Part shown: positions 16,584 to 27,380 of the stretch, piece after piece
Layout of the letters: every line of letters starts with the position of its first letter
How positions within the stretch are numbered: the first letter of the stretch is position 1
Translations under genes and position numbers: made by a program
Notes under the pieces: model-generated
Told to the model about the DNA's origin: nothing
The model's database searches: none
What the model saw: only the letters and a program-made list of their open reading frames with translations
Origin: Actinoallomurus purpureus
GTDB taxonomy: Bacteria; Actinomycetota; Actinomycetes; Streptosporangiales; Streptosporangiaceae
Reading direction: 5' to 3'
Assembly (NCBI RefSeq): GCF_024055795.1
Contig: NZ_JAMXMY010000002.1
Location: 434,001 to 498,000 of the forward strand
Length of the DNA: 64,000 nucleotides

Positions 16584-17468
16584 ATGGCGATCTGGCTGAC
16601 AGAGAACAGCAAGGTCATCGTCCAGGGGATGACCGGCGGTGAGGGGTCGAAGCACACGGCCCGCATGCTGCGCGCCGGCACGAACGTCGTCGGTGGCGTC
16701 AACGCCCGCAAGGCCGGGCAGACCGTCACCCACGAGGGCCGTGACCTCCCGGTGTTCGGCACCGTCGCCGAGGCGATCGAGCAGACCGGCGCGGACGTGT
16801 CCGTGGTCTTCGTTCCGCCGAAGTTCACCAAGGACGCCGTCGTCGAGGCCATCGACGCGGAGATCCCGCTGTGCATCGTGATCACCGAGGGCATCCCGGT
16901 GCACGACAGCACGTGGTTCTGGGCGCACGCGGTGGAGAAGGGCGGCAAGACCCGCATCATCGGCCCGAACTGCCCCGGCATCGCCTCGCCGGGCAAGTCG
17001 AACGCCGGCATCATCCCGGCCGACATCACCACGCCGGGCCGCATCGGCCTGGTGAGCAAGTCGGGCACGCTGACGTACCAGATGATGTACGAGCTGCGTG
17101 ACATCGGCTTCTCCACGTGCGTCGGCATCGGTGGCGACCCGGTCATCGGCACGACCCACATCGACGCCCTGGAGGCCTTCCAGGCCGACCCCGAGACCGA
17201 CGCGATCGTGATGATCGGTGAGATCGGCGGCGACGCCGAGGAGCGCGCCGCCGCGTACATCGAGCAGCACGTCACCAAGCCGGTCGTCGGGTACGTCGCG
17301 GGCTTCACGGCCCCCGAGGGCAAGACGATGGGCCACGCCGGCGCGATCGTCTCCGGCTCCTCCGGCACCGCCCAGGCCAAGAAGGAGGCCCTGGAGAAGG
17401 TCGGCGTCCGGGTCGGCAAGACCCCGAGCGAGACGGCTCGCCTCATGCGCGAGATCATGTCCGCCTGA
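16584..17468 (+). CDS. sucD: Succinyl-CoA synthetase subunit alpha
   Basis: A 294-residue CoA-binding subunit. [20 protein letters not shown] is the normal N-terminus with the CoA-binding glycine loop. [20 protein letters not shown] and [15 protein letters not shown] are family blocks. The active-site His that is phosphorylated during catalysis is in [12 protein letters not shown]. The ATG is one base after the sucC stop. A perfect 14-bp inverted repeat terminator follows, so sucCD form a closed unit. Confidence 0.97.
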   Translation: MAIWLTENSKVIVQGMTGGEGSKHTARMLRAGTNVVGGVNARKAGQTVTHEGRDLPVFGTVAEAIEQTGADVSVVFVPPKFTKDAVVEAIDAEIPLCIVITEGIPVHDSTWFWAHAVEKGGKTRIIGPNCPGIASPGKSNAGIIPADITTPGRIGLVSKSGTLTYQMMYELRDIGFSTCVGIGGDPVIGTTHIDALEAFQADPETDAIVMIGEIGGDAEERAAAYIEQHVTKPVVGYVAGFTAPEGKTMGHAGAIVSGSSGTAQAKKEALEKVGVRVGKTPSETARLMREIMSA

Positions 17469-17490
17469 TCCACGGCGGCACACGTCGCCG

Positions 17491-17529
17491 AAGACGCCCG
17501 GGCCGGGACCTCCTGGCCCGGGCGTCTTT
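17491..17529 (+). terminator. Intrinsic terminator of sucCD
   Basis: AAGACGCCCGGGCC (17491-17504) and GGCCCGGGCGTCTT (17515-17528) form a perfect 14-bp stem with a 10-base loop, followed by T residues. It lies 22 bases after the sucD stop. Confidence 0.9.
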
Positions 17530-17691
17530 CGCGCGAGAGCGGCTTCGCCCGCGGCTCATGTCGTGCGGGCGTGTGGGGCGTCCGTGGCGAAGGGAAGGGC
17601 GACACGCCGGGCGGGTGCGCGGGATCGCCGGTTCCGCGCTGCCAGCATGGTGACGCCGTCCGCGAAGCGAGTGAGGAGCGGTGATCGCCCC

Positions 17692-19155
17692 ATGACCACG
17701 ACCGATCACGACGAGGCGGAGCTCGACGAGGGCGACCCGTCGCCTGTGGCGGAGCCCGTGACCCGGCCGCTCGCCGTCACCGGCATCGTCGCGGCGGTCT
17801 GGTCGGCGGGCATCGGCCTGACCGTCCTCACCACCATCACGCTGATCGGCTGGATCGCCGCGCCGCGCAGCGCGCTCGGCACGGGCCTGCCGGACGTCTT
17901 CCGCACGGCGGTCGGGTTCTGGCTCGTGGCCCACCACGCGGGCTTCACGGTGCCGCACGGCCGCGTGGGGCTGCTGCCGCTCGGGCTGATGGTGCTGCCG
18001 GGCGCGGTGCTTTTCCGCAGCGGCGGGTGGATCGCGCGGACCGGCCGCGTGCGGGGCCGCTACCGGATCGGTGTCGTGCACGCCGCACTGGCGCTGGCCG
18101 TCCCGTACGCGGTGCTGTCCGGGCTGCTCGCGCTCCTTGCGCACTCGTCGGTCGTCCGGCCGTCCGCGTGGCAGGCGCTGCTGCTGTGCTTCCTGCTGGC
18201 CCTGTTCGCCGGAGGCCTCGGGGCGGCGCGGATGCTGGTCTCGACGACCAACCGCGCCCCGTGGGTGGCGATGCTCGGGCTGCTGCCCAGGCGCGCCCGT
18301 TCGGTGGCCGCAGGGGCCACCGGCGCGACGGCCGTGCTGCTCGGCTCGGGTGTCCTGATCTTCCTCGCGTCCCTGCTGTTCCACCTGTCCGAGGCCAAGA
18401 ACCTCTACGACGTTCTCAAGCCGGGTGTCGTCGGCGGGATCCTGCTCTTCCTCGTCGGGCTGGTGTATCTGCCGAACGCCGCGCTGTGGGCGGTCGCGTA
18501 CGCCGTGGGGCCGGGGTTCGCGGTCGGTGCGGGTACGAGCGTGTCGCCGTCCGGGGTGTTCGTCGGCATGATCCCGGCGTTCCCGCCGCTCGCGGCGCTG
18601 CCGCAGCCGGGGCCCGCGCCGCTGGTGTCGCTGTTCACGCTGGCCGTGCCGTTCGCCGCCGGAGCCGTCGGCGGCGTGTTCACGATCCGGTACCAGCCGA
18701 CCGCGGCGACCGAGGCGGCGCCGCTGTGGGGCTTCGTGTCCGGGGTGCTCACCGGCGGCGTGATCGCCTTCCTCGCCGCCCTGTCCGGTGGCCCGCTCGG
18801 CGGTGGGCGGATGGCCGTCATGGGGCCGTCCGCGTGGCAGATCGGGCTGCTGGCCGCGCTCGAGGTGGGCGTGTCGGCCGCGATCGCCGCCTGGGTGGCG
18901 AACTGGCGGCTGCTGCGCCGTGCGCCCTCCGTCGACGATGTCCCCGACGACGAGCCCGTGGCCGAGGAGGTCGAGTTCGAGGAACCGGAGCCGCTCCTGG
19001 CGTCCGTCGACGACGAGCCGCCGCTGCCCGAGGGCGTCATCCCGATCGGGGAGTGGACCGGCTCGCGGACCGCCGAGCCGCCGCGGTCGCGCGAGGAGCC
19101 CGCGCCCGGAACGGTGTCACCGATCAGGAAGCGGCCTCCGCGCGACCGCGGCTGA
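17692..19155 (+). CDS. DUF6350 family polytopic membrane protein
   Basis: A 487-residue integral membrane protein with about 8-10 hydrophobic helices from residue ~30 to ~410 (for example AVTGIVAAVWSAGIGLTVLT, LLLCFLLALFAGGLG, GVVGGILLFLVGLVYLPN). The N-terminal ~25 residues and the C-terminal ~75 are acidic (DDVPDDEPVAEEVEFEEPEP) and should be cytoplasmic. Its place between sucCD and purN is the usual actinobacterial location of DUF6350 proteins. The function is unknown. I chose the ATG at 17692, with GAGGAG 13 bases upstream; an ATG at 17647 would add 15 residues. Confidence 0.85.
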   Translation: MTTTDHDEAELDEGDPSPVAEPVTRPLAVTGIVAAVWSAGIGLTVLTTITLIGWIAAPRSALGTGLPDVFRTAVGFWLVAHHAGFTVPHGRVGLLPLGLMVLPGAVLFRSGGWIARTGRVRGRYRIGVVHAALALAVPYAVLSGLLALLAHSSVVRPSAWQALLLCFLLALFAGGLGAARMLVSTTNRAPWVAMLGLLPRRARSVAAGATGATAVLLGSGVLIFLASLLFHLSEAKNLYDVLKPGVVGGILLFLVGLVYLPNAALWAVAYAVGPGFAVGAGTSVSPSGVFVGMIPAFPPLAALPQPGPAPLVSLFTLAVPFAAGAVGGVFTIRYQPTAATEAAPLWGFVSGVLTGGVIAFLAALSGGPLGGGRMAVMGPSAWQIGLLAALEVGVSAAIAAWVANWRLLRRAPSVDDVPDDEPVAEEVEFEEPEPLLASVDDEPPLPEGVIPIGEWTGSRTAEPPRSREEPAPGTVSPIRKRPPRDRG

Positions 19156-19164
19156 ACGACGGGG

Positions 19165-19632
19165 TCAGAACCAAGAGTCGTACCGCCGCAGGGAGTCCTT
19201 CGGCATGTGCAGCCGGTGTTCGATCCGCGGGAAGTATTCGTCCTGGCAGGTCTTCTTGTCGTCGATGGTGAGGGCCGACTCGCGGCACTTCGTGTAGCCG
19301 CTGAGCTCGTTCCACATCGTCGCGGTCAGCGCGATCGAGAAGGCGCAGAAGACCAGGCCGATCGAGCCGAGCACGACCCCCGCGACCGCGCCCGGCGCCG
19401 GGGCGAGCACCCGCCGGGCCCGCTTCCGGGAACGTATGCCCGTCACGACCGCCGCGATGGACAGCACCAGCCCGGCGGGAAGGAACAGGAACGTCAGAAC
19501 GAGCCCCGTGATACCCAGGATCAGCGCGCGGGGGCCGCCGCGCTCCGGCGCGGTCGGCGGCAGCGGCGGCCGGGGTGGTTCGGGGAGCTGCGTCTGCGGC
19601 CCGGCCTGCTCGGGGCCTGGCGCGTCACTCAC
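19165..19632 (-). CDS. DUF4190-like small membrane protein
   Basis: A 155-residue protein. The first ~35 residues are Pro-rich (PPRPPLPPTAPERGG) and likely cytoplasmic. Two membrane helices follow (ALILGITGLVLTFLFLPAGL and VAGVVLGSIGLVFCAFSIAL) separated by a basic RSRKRARR loop, the DUF4190 layout. A short extracytoplasmic tail contains two Cys (KCRES, KTCQDE) that might form a disulfide. The GTG at 19632 follows AGGAGG closely. It converges with the DUF6350 gene and is divergent from purN. The function is unknown; a second DUF4190-like gene is at 50263. Confidence 0.75.
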   Translation of the reverse strand: MSDAPGPEQAGPQTQLPEPPRPPLPPTAPERGGPRALILGITGLVLTFLFLPAGLVLSIAAVVTGIRSRKRARRVLAPAPGAVAGVVLGSIGLVFCAFSIALTATMWNELSGYTKCRESALTIDDKKTCQDEYFPRIEHRLHMPKDSLRRYDSWF

Positions 19633-19675
19633 TGGTCCTCCTGGTGTCGGCTGAGCCGAGTCGAGCGGCGGCCGA

Positions 19676-19681
19676 TAGGCT
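19676..19681 (+). promoter_or_regulatory. Candidate -10 box for purN-purH
   Basis: TAGGCT lies 39 bases before the purN GTG, in the 87-base gap from the divergent DUF4190 gene. No clear -35 box. Confidence 0.4.
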
Positions 19682-19719
19682 GGTACGGCCCGCCCACCAG
19701 TCGTTCCTGGGAGTTTACG

Positions 19720-20325
19720 GTGTCCGCCCGGCTCGTCGTCCTCGTCTCCGGTGCGGGGACCAACCTACAAGCGCTGCTCGACGCGTGTGTCGATCCAGCT
19801 TATGGCGCTCGGATCACTGCCGTGGGCGCCGATCGCGACGACATCGAGGGACTGCGCCGCGCCGAGCGCGCCGGCGTGCCGACCTTCGTGGTCCGCGTGA
19901 GAGACCATCCGACGCGCGACGCGTGGGACGCCGCGCTGACCGAAGCGGTCGCCGCGTACGCCCCTGACCTGGTCGTCTCCGCCGGCTTCATGAAGATCCT
20001 CGGCAAGCGGTTCCTGGACCGGTTCGCCGGTCAGGTGATCAACACGCACCCCGCGCTGCTGCCGGCCTTCCCCGGCACGCACGGCGCGCGCGAGGCACTG
20101 GAGTACGGCGTCAAGGTGACCGGTTGCACGGCGCACTTCGTCGACGCCGGGGTCGACACCGGCCCCATCATCACCCAGGAGGCCGTACCCGTCCTGGACG
20201 ACGATGACGAGGACTCGCTGCACGAGCGGATCAAGGCGGTCGAACGCCCGCTGCTCGTGCGGACCGTGGGCCGTCTGGTCCGCGAGGGATGGACCATCGA
20301 GAACAGGAAAGTGAGGATCGGGTGA
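19720..20325 (+). CDS. purN: Phosphoribosylglycinamide formyltransferase
   Basis: A 201-residue folate-dependent enzyme for the third step of purine synthesis, transferring formyl from 10-formyl-THF to GAR. The nucleotide-binding [16 protein letters not shown] is at the N-terminus. [17 protein letters not shown] and the active-site block [20 protein letters not shown] with the catalytic Asn-His pair follow, then [19 protein letters not shown] with the catalytic Asp. The GTG start follows GGGAG. It overlaps purH by 4 bases (GTGA). folD downstream supplies its cofactor. Confidence 0.96.
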   Translation: MSARLVVLVSGAGTNLQALLDACVDPAYGARITAVGADRDDIEGLRRAERAGVPTFVVRVRDHPTRDAWDAALTEAVAAYAPDLVVSAGFMKILGKRFLDRFAGQVINTHPALLPAFPGTHGAREALEYGVKVTGCTAHFVDAGVDTGPIITQEAVPVLDDDDEDSLHERIKAVERPLLVRTVGRLVREGWTIENRKVRIG

Positions 20326-21872
20326 CCCGCATCGCGATCAAGCGGGCGCTGATCAGCGTCTACGACAAGGCCGGCCTCGAAGGACTCGCCAAGGGTCTTC
20401 ACCAGGCCGGCGTGGAGATCGTCTCGACCGGGTCGACCGCCGCCCGCATCGCCGAGGCGGGCGTCCCGGTCATGAAGGTCGAGAAGCTCACCGGCTTCCC
20501 CGAGTGCCTCGACGGCCGGGTCAAGACGCTGCACCCGAAGGTGCACGCCGGGCTCCTCGCCGACCGGCGTAACCCCGACCACGTACAGCAGCTCGAAGAC
20601 CTGCACGTCGAACCGTTCGACCTGCTGATCTCCAACCTGTACCCGTTCCGGGAGACGGTCGCCTCCGGCGCCGCCCCGGACGAGATCGTCGAGCAGATCG
20701 ACATCGGCGGCCCCGCGATGGTGCGCGCCGCCGCCAAGAACCACCAGAGTGTCGCGGTCGTCGTCGACCCTGCGGCGTACGACCAGGTGCTCGACGCCGT
20801 ACGCCGGGGCGGCTTCGAGCTGGAGGAGCGCAAGCGGCTCGCGGCGGCGGCCTACGCCCACACCGCCGCGTACGACGTCGCGGTGGCGTCGTGGTTCGCG
20901 AGCGCGTACGCGCCGGACTCGGAGACCCGCTGGCCGGACGTGGTCGGCGCGGTCCGCACCCGCAAGAGCGTCCTGCGCTACGGGGAGAACCCGCACCAGG
21001 AGGCGGCGCTCTACACCGACGGCGACGGCGGCCTGGCCGAGGCCGAGCAGCTGCACGGCAAGGAGATGTCCTACAACAACTACGTCGACGCCGACGCCGC
21101 CCGCCGGGCCGCGTACGACTTCGCCGAGCCGTGCGTCGCGATCATCAAGCATGCCAACCCGTGCGGCATCGCGATCGGCGCCGACATCGCCGAGGCGCAC
21201 CGCAAGGCGCACGCCTGCGACCCGGTGTCGGCGTACGGCGGCGTCATCGCGACCAATCGGCTCGTTTCGGCCGACATGGCCCGCCAGCTCGCCGAGATCT
21301 TCACCGAGGTGATCGTCGCCCCCGGCTTCGAGGAGGAGGCGCTGGCGCTCCTCACGGCCAAGAAGAAGAACCTCCGGCTGCTGGTGTGCCCGGAGGGCCC
21401 GGCCGCCCAGGTCGACACCCGGCAGATCGACGGCGGTCTGCTCGCGCAGAGCCGGGATCGGATCGACGCGCCCGGCGACGACCCGGAGACCTGGGAGCTC
21501 AGGACGGGTGAGCCCGCCGATGAGGCGACCCTCCGCGACCTCGTGTTCGCCTGGCGGGCCTGCCGCTCGGTGAAGTCCAACGCGATCCTGCTGGCCGCCG
21601 ACGGCGCGACCGTCGGGGTCGGCATGGGGCAGGTCAACCGGGTCGACTCCGCGCGCCTCGCGGTGTCGCGGGCGGGGGACCGCGCCGCCGGCGCGGCGGG
21701 TGCCTCGGACGCCTTCTTCCCCTTCGCCGATGGTCTTCAGGTGCTCGTGGACTCCGGAGTCACGGCTATTGTCGAACCCGGTGGGTCGATCCACGACGAA
21801 GAGGTGATCGAAGCGGCCGCCAAGGTCGGCATCACCCTCTACTTCACGGGGGTCCGCCACTTCTTCCACTGA
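20322..21872 (+). CDS. purH: Bifunctional AICAR formyltransferase/IMP cyclohydrolase
   Basis: A 516-residue two-domain enzyme for the last two steps to IMP. The N-terminal IMP cyclohydrolase domain (residues ~1-200) starts [19 protein letters not shown] and carries STGSTAARI and [15 protein letters not shown]. The formyltransferase domain holds [27 protein letters not shown], the catalytic KHANPCGIA block with Lys and His, and [10 protein letters not shown]. Start codon GTG overlaps the purN stop. A strong terminator lies 8 bases after its stop. Confidence 0.97.
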   Translation: MTRIAIKRALISVYDKAGLEGLAKGLHQAGVEIVSTGSTAARIAEAGVPVMKVEKLTGFPECLDGRVKTLHPKVHAGLLADRRNPDHVQQLEDLHVEPFDLLISNLYPFRETVASGAAPDEIVEQIDIGGPAMVRAAAKNHQSVAVVVDPAAYDQVLDAVRRGGFELEERKRLAAAAYAHTAAYDVAVASWFASAYAPDSETRWPDVVGAVRTRKSVLRYGENPHQEAALYTDGDGGLAEAEQLHGKEMSYNNYVDADAARRAAYDFAEPCVAIIKHANPCGIAIGADIAEAHRKAHACDPVSAYGGVIATNRLVSADMARQLAEIFTEVIVAPGFEEEALALLTAKKKNLRLLVCPEGPAAQVDTRQIDGGLLAQSRDRIDAPGDDPETWELRTGEPADEATLRDLVFAWRACRSVKSNAILLAADGATVGVGMGQVNRVDSARLAVSRAGDRAAGAAGASDAFFPFADGLQVLVDSGVTAIVEPGGSIHDEEVIEAAAKVGITLYFTGVRHFFH

Positions 21873-21879
21873 CCCCACA

Positions 21880-21908
21880 GGTCGCCGGGGATTCCGTCCC
21901 CGGCGACC
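21880..21908 (+). terminator. Intrinsic terminator of purN-purH
   Basis: GGTCGCCGGGGA (21880-21891) and TCCCCGGCGACC (21897-21908) form a perfect 12-bp stem with a 5-base loop. No long T-run follows, as is common in high-GC actinobacteria. Confidence 0.8.
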
Positions 21909-21928
21909 GCAGCCCCCAGGGAGACATC

Positions 21929-22114
21929 GTGCCCGGGTTCCTCGCGTTCAGCGTGGCCATCATCGGCCGAAGCGCGGCGTTCAGCGAGCAGGTCCGCCCA
22001 GTGATCGGCCTCATCGCCGCCGTGCTGGCCGCCGTTCTCGCGGGGTCCGCGAGCTGGCACCTCACGGACCGCCTCGTCGCCTGGCGGCGGCGGGCGGACC
22101 AGGACGAGCTGTAG
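21929..22114 (+). CDS. Small hydrophobic protein, possibly membrane-embedded
   Basis: A 61-residue open frame with GTG start, preceded by CAGGGAGA at good spacing. It lies between the purH terminator and folD, in the direction of both. The product has a hydrophobic N-terminus (FLAFSVAIIG) and a long hydrophobic stretch (VIGLIAAVLAAVLAGSASW) followed by a basic tail (RRRADQ), so it would be inserted in the membrane. I do not recognise the family. Because it is short and a minus-strand frame overlaps it, coding is likely but not certain. Confidence 0.5.
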   Translation: MPGFLAFSVAIIGRSAAFSEQVRPVIGLIAAVLAAVLAGSASWHLTDRLVAWRRRADQDEL

Positions 22115-22139
22115 TTCCCACGCCTGAGAGGATTGACCC

Positions 22140-22991
22140 GTGACCGCACGAATTCTCGACGGTAAGGCGACCGCCGCGGCGATCCGCGCCGAACTGAAGC
22201 AGCGCGTCGACGCGCTGCGCGAGCGCGGAGTCGTGCCCGGCCTGGGCACCGTTCTCGTGGGCGACGACCCGGGAAGCCAGGCCTACGTCGCCGGCAAGCA
22301 CCGTGACTGCGCCGAGGTGGGGATCGCCAGCATCCGGCGCGACCTGCCCGCGACGGCCACTCAGGAGGAGGTCGAGGCGGCCGTCGACGAGCTCAACGCC
22401 GACCCGGCGTGCACCGGCTACATCGTCCAGTTGCCCCTTCCCAAGGGCCTGGACGAGCAGCGGGTCCTCGAGCGCATCGATCCGGCCAAGGACGCCGACG
22501 GCCTGCACCCGGTCAGCCTCGGGCGCCTCGTGCTGATGCAGCCGGGCGCGCTGCCGTGCACTCCGCGCGGCATCGTCGAACTGCTGCGCCGCCACGACGT
22601 GCCGGTGCGGGGCGCCGACGTCACCGTCATCGGCCGGGGCATCACGGTGGGCCGGGCGCTCGGCCTGCTGCTCACGCGCCGGTCCGAGAACGCCACCGTC
22701 ACGACCTGCCACACCGGCACGAAGGACCTCGCCGCGCACACGCGCGGTGCCGACATCGTCGTCGTGGCCGCAGGGGTCCCGGGTCTGCTCACCGCGGACA
22801 TGGTCAAGCCCGGTGCGACCGTGCTCGACGTCGGCATCACCCGCACGGAAGAGGGTCTCGTCGGCGACGTCCACCCCGACGTCCGCGAGGTCGCCGGATG
22901 GGTCGCGCCCATGCCCGGCGGTGTGGGGCCCATGACCCGCGCCATGCTGCTGGCCAACGTCGTCGAGTCCGCGGAGAAGGCCTCGGCCTGA
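22140..22991 (+). CDS. folD: Methylenetetrahydrofolate dehydrogenase/cyclohydrolase
   Basis: A 283-residue bifunctional C1 enzyme that converts 5,10-methylene-THF to 10-formyl-THF. The active-site Lys is in [28 protein letters not shown] and [14 protein letters not shown] are family signatures. The Rossmann NADP site reads [18 protein letters not shown], and the C-terminal [14 protein letters not shown] is conserved. The GTG start is preceded by GAGAGGA at 8 bases. It provides formyl-folate to purN and purH next door. Confidence 0.97.
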   Translation: MTARILDGKATAAAIRAELKQRVDALRERGVVPGLGTVLVGDDPGSQAYVAGKHRDCAEVGIASIRRDLPATATQEEVEAAVDELNADPACTGYIVQLPLPKGLDEQRVLERIDPAKDADGLHPVSLGRLVLMQPGALPCTPRGIVELLRRHDVPVRGADVTVIGRGITVGRALGLLLTRRSENATVTTCHTGTKDLAAHTRGADIVVVAAGVPGLLTADMVKPGATVLDVGITRTEEGLVGDVHPDVREVAGWVAPMPGGVGPMTRAMLLANVVESAEKASA

Positions 22992-23103
22992 CCCGAGACC
23001 GCCCCCGCTCCGCCGCAGGCTCGGCGGCCGAGCCACGAGGACGGCGGCGCGGTCGGTCGCGGTGCCAGGAGACGTCGCCACCGGCTCCACGGTGGCGACC
23101 TGG

Positions 23104-23820
23104 TCAGCTCGCGCGCCGTCCCGGCGTCGTCGGCTGCCCGGGGGCCGTCGGCTGACGCGGCTGTGGCGGGGTGCCCGGCCGGGCTCCGTCGGGACGACGG
23201 GCCGGCTCCGGCGGACGGCCGCCCTGCGGCGGCACGTGCACAGGCGGCAGTGGGCGGACCAGCCCGAGGGCGATCACCTCGTTCGCGAGCCGGGTGCGCC
23301 GGTTGGCGCCCTCGGGGATGCGGAACTTCTGGTACAACCGCAACAGGTGCTGCTTGACCGCCGCCTCGGTCACCACGAGGTCGGTGGCGATCTCACGGGC
23401 CGTGGCGGGCGCGACGAACGCCTCGTCGGACAAGGCGGGACGGCACAACGACGTCAGCACGTCGACCTCCCGGCGGGTGAGCTCAGGGGCGACGGCACGG
23501 CGCAGCTCCACGTCAGGGTCGACGTCCTCGCGCGGGATGCCGCCCATCCGGCAGCGCGCGGCGCCGAAGCTGATCACGTCACCGTCCTCGAGCACACGCC
23601 GCGCGATCGGCCGGCCGTTGACCCTGGTCCCGTTGCGCGACAGGCCGAGGTCCACGACGTAGACGTACGGACCGCGGCGGACCAGCTCGGCGTGCAGCCG
23701 GGACACGCTCGGATCGTCGAGTCGTATGTCCACGCCACGGCCTCGGCCGATCGTCGTGACCTCTGAGCGCAGTGGTAGTACCGTGCCGGTTTCTTCGATC
23801 CGTATGTACGGGCCCTCCAC
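23104..23820 (-). CDS. FHA-domain protein with LuxR-like helix-turn-helix
   Basis: A 238-residue regulator with three parts. Residues ~20-95 form an FHA phosphothreonine-binding domain (TTIGRGRGVDIRLDDPSVSR with the Gly-Arg and Ser-Arg core, then GLSRNGTRVNGR). Residues ~112-175 look like a helix-turn-helix (LTRREVDVLTSLCRPAL, then AREIATDLVVTEAAVKQHLL, RLYQKF). The tail is Pro/Arg-rich and disordered. It may read the phosphorylation state of a Ser/Thr-kinase substrate and bind DNA, but this is inference. The GTG at 23820 has GAAGGGA 5 bases upstream. It is divergent from the citrate synthase gene (169 bases apart). Confidence 0.8.
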   Translation of the reverse strand: MEGPYIRIEETGTVLPLRSEVTTIGRGRGVDIRLDDPSVSRLHAELVRRGPYVYVVDLGLSRNGTRVNGRPIARRVLEDGDVISFGAARCRMGGIPREDVDPDVELRRAVAPELTRREVDVLTSLCRPALSDEAFVAPATAREIATDLVVTEAAVKQHLLRLYQKFRIPEGANRRTRLANEVIALGLVRPLPPVHVPPQGGRPPEPARRPDGARPGTPPQPRQPTAPGQPTTPGRRAS

Positions 23821-23989
23821 AGCGGTCCCTTCAGTAGTTAGCGACCCCTGTCTGCCTGGTTACCCGGACCGGCCATGGTCACACCCGCCTACCGGTGGGT
23901 AGGACCGAGTACACCGGAGATTACGGGACATCCGACCCTCCGTGAAGGGGGCTTCGGGACCGCCGGAACGCGGAGGGAGTGAGGCGGCC

Positions 23990-25111
23990 ATGAGTACGCC
24001 GTCGAAGGGGCTGGCCGATGTCGTCGCCGCCTCCACCGCGCTGAGCGACATCGACGGCATCCGAGGGCTCCTGTCGTACCGCGGATACGACATCCACGAC
24101 CTGGCCGGGAGGATCGGCTTCGAGGAGTGCGTGCACCTCCTCCACCACGGGTCACTGCCCGACCGCGCCGGGCTCACGGCCCTCACGGAGCGCCTGGCCG
24201 AGGGCAGGAGGCTCGGCGGCCTCGTCGCGGACGTCCTCGACGCGGTCGCGCGGAGCCAGGCGCCGATGGAGGCGCTGCGCACGCTCGTCTCGCTGTCCAG
24301 CGCGGACGACCCGGACGCCGCTTCCAATGAGCCGGCGGCCGACCTTCGCAAGGCGGCCCGGCTGACGGGCCGGCAGCCGGGCCTCGTCGCGCGCTACCAC
24401 GCCGCCCGCCGTGGAGTGACCGTCCCGGACCCCGACCCTACGCTCGGCATCGCCGGCGACTTTCTGCTGCAGATCACCGGCCGGCGTCCGTCGGCACGCG
24501 AGGTCGAGATCTTCGACGAGTGCCTGGTCCTGCACGCCGACCACACGATGAACGCCTCGACCTTCGCCGCCCGCGTCTGCGCGGCGACGCTGTCGGACAT
24601 GCACTCGGCGATCGTCGCCGCGATCGGCACGCTGAAGGGTCCCCTGCACGGCGGCGCGAACGAGCAGGTCATGCACATGCTGGAGACGATCGGGAGCGCC
24701 GCCGAGGCGCCCCGGGCCGTACGCGCCCGGCTCGACGCGGGGCAGAAGATCCCCGGGTTCGGGCACCGCGTCTACAAGACGGAGGATCCACGGGCCACCC
24801 ACCTGCGCCGGCTGGCGCGCGAACTCGCCGGCAGCACGGGCGACGACCGCTGGTGGGCCATCTCCCGCCGCATCGAGGAGGCCGTCCTCGCCGAGAAGAG
24901 ACTGTTCCCCAACGTCGACTTCTTCGCCGCGAGCGTCTACCGCGGTCTCGGCATCCCGACCGACCTGTTCACCCCGGTGTTCTCCATCAGCCGGATGGCC
25001 GGCTGGACCGCCCACGTCATCGAGCAGCACGCCGACAACCGGCTCATCCGTCCCGGCAGCGAGTACGTCGGGGAACACGACCGAGAATGGGTCCCTCTGG
25101 ACCGGCGGTGA
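23990..25111 (+). CDS. Citrate synthase / 2-methylcitrate synthase family protein
   Basis: A 373-residue short-type citrate synthase. It condenses acetyl-CoA with oxaloacetate, or propionyl-CoA in the methylcitrate cycle. Catalytic blocks are visible: DIDGIRGLLSYRGYDIHDLA near the N-terminus, HADHTMNASTFAAR (His), LKGPLHGGANEQVMHML, GFGHRVYKTEDPR (His) and PNVDFFAASVYRGLGIP (Asp), with FSISRMAGWTAHVIEQ at the end. The length matches the methylcitrate synthase-like branch, but substrate choice cannot be settled by eye. The ATG at 23990 follows GAGG. DUF3017 and mdh lie downstream. Confidence 0.9.
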   Translation: MSTPSKGLADVVAASTALSDIDGIRGLLSYRGYDIHDLAGRIGFEECVHLLHHGSLPDRAGLTALTERLAEGRRLGGLVADVLDAVARSQAPMEALRTLVSLSSADDPDAASNEPAADLRKAARLTGRQPGLVARYHAARRGVTVPDPDPTLGIAGDFLLQITGRRPSAREVEIFDECLVLHADHTMNASTFAARVCAATLSDMHSAIVAAIGTLKGPLHGGANEQVMHMLETIGSAAEAPRAVRARLDAGQKIPGFGHRVYKTEDPRATHLRRLARELAGSTGDDRWWAISRRIEEAVLAEKRLFPNVDFFAASVYRGLGIPTDLFTPVFSISRMAGWTAHVIEQHADNRLIRPGSEYVGEHDREWVPLDRR

Positions 25112-25144
25112 GCATTCACGCTCGAGCGCTGCCAAGATAGAGAC

Positions 25145-25549
25145 ATGTCGGAGCAGTACGGGCCACCGGAGTCGTACGAAGCGTCCCCGGCGGACGCCCC
25201 GCCGTCGGCGCAGCCCGCGCCCGGGCCGAGGACCCCGCCGTCCCCGCGCCGCGCGGAGCGCGCGCAGGTCCGCCCGGCCGTGCCGCGGTGGCTGGGGCAG
25301 CTGCCGTACGTCTTCGTGCTCTGCGGGGTCGCGGCCGGCCTGGCCGTGGTGGCGACCAACCACTTCCGGCGGGGCAGCATGCTGATCGCCGCGTCGGTGT
25401 TCATCGGGGCGCTCGCCCGGCTGGTGCTCCCGGAGAGCCAGACCGGAATGCTCGCGGTGCGCCGCCGGTGGGTGGACGTCCTGCTCATGACGGCCGCCGC
25501 GGTCGGCGTCACACTCGTCGCATTCGTCGCAAAGGGCACCACCGGCTGA
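25145..25549 (+). CDS. DUF3017 family membrane protein
   Basis: A 134-residue protein. The first ~45 residues are Pro/Ala-rich (SPADAPPSAQPAPGPRTPPS) and cytoplasmic. Three hydrophobic helices follow: LPYVFVLCGVAAGLAVVATN, MLIAASVFIGALARLVLP and VLLMTAAAVGVTLVAFVA. DUF3017 proteins commonly sit just upstream of mdh in actinobacteria, as here. The role is unknown. It is 33 bases after the citrate synthase gene and 278 bases before mdh. Confidence 0.88.
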   Translation: MSEQYGPPESYEASPADAPPSAQPAPGPRTPPSPRRAERAQVRPAVPRWLGQLPYVFVLCGVAAGLAVVATNHFRRGSMLIAASVFIGALARLVLPESQTGMLAVRRRWVDVLLMTAAAVGVTLVAFVAKGTTG

Positions 25550-25735
25550 GCGGTTGGTCCGCCATCGGCGCTTCGAGTGGAGAAAAAAGGTCTGCCCCGG
25601 GCGCGCACCTTGCGAGCGGGTCCGGGGCTTACGGCCTCAGCTTACGGAACCGATGGTGGTGAAGCACGGTCGGGTGCCGGAGTTGTTGGCGCGGAGGCCG
25701 TGATGGGCGGTGCGGTGGGGCGATCGGGCGCGCGG

Positions 25736-26817
<1,082 letters not shown>

Positions 26818-27054
26818 CACGGAGGCGCGATCGTCTCTTTGCGTGATCGAATTGACGCGGAGCGTGACTTCTGTGATCCTCGCCGTCAGAGTCACCTCAT
26901 CAAGAGCCATTGCCGGCCAGGAGTGGTCGTGCCCCGCGTCAAGGCCGTCTGGGTGGCGTGCAGACGGACACGAGGAGCTTGGAGGAGACTCACCGCAGCC
27001 AGCGGTCGCCCTTCGGTTCGTGTCAACCCCCAGCGCCGAGGAGGCAGAAGCACC

Positions 27055-27357
27055 GTGGGAGTCATCGAGGACATCCAGACCCGGGTCGGGACCCTGGAGC
27101 GACGCATGGACGACCATGACACCGCGTGCGGCCGGATCGAGCAGCGGCTCGACCGGCTCACGGACGACGTCACCGAGCTCAAAGCTGACGTCACCGAGCT
27201 CAAGAGGGACATGGCGCAGGTCAAGGCCAATACGGCCGACCTGGGCGAGATCCGGGCTCGGGTCGCGGTCATCCCGGAGCTGATGGCCGGGCAGGTCGAG
27301 CTGCGCGAGATGGTCGCGAAGCTGCTGGCCCGGTCCGAGGCGGACGGCCGCTCCTGA
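27055..27357 (+). CDS. Small coiled-coil protein
   Basis: A 100-residue soluble protein dominated by heptad repeats: RVGTLERRMDDHD, RIEQRLDRLTDDVTELKADV, TELKRDMAQVKANTADL and MVAKLLARSE. It should form a parallel coiled coil, probably a trimer or tetramer. DVTELKADVTELKRD contains a short tandem duplication. I do not recognise a named family. The GTG at 27055 follows GAGGAGG by 10 bases. A strong bidirectional terminator lies after the stop. Confidence 0.65.
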   Translation: MGVIEDIQTRVGTLERRMDDHDTACGRIEQRLDRLTDDVTELKADVTELKRDMAQVKANTADLGEIRARVAVIPELMAGQVELREMVAKLLARSEADGRS

Positions 27358-27380
27358 GGCGGTCTCAGGCACAGCGGTGA

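Noticed and set aside
15254-17605. Very long open frame on the minus strand opposite sucC-sucD
   Set aside because: It is the antisense shadow of the GC-rich third-codon positions of sucCD, which have clear family motifs. Its translation is repetitive and lacks any domain.
20031-21878. 615-codon minus-strand frame opposite purH
   Set aside because: Shadow of purH, with Asp/Val/Leu/Arg-biased low-complexity sequence.
21839-22249. Minus-strand frame over the small membrane gene and folD start
   Set aside because: It opposes folD, and no ribosome binding site or domain supports it.
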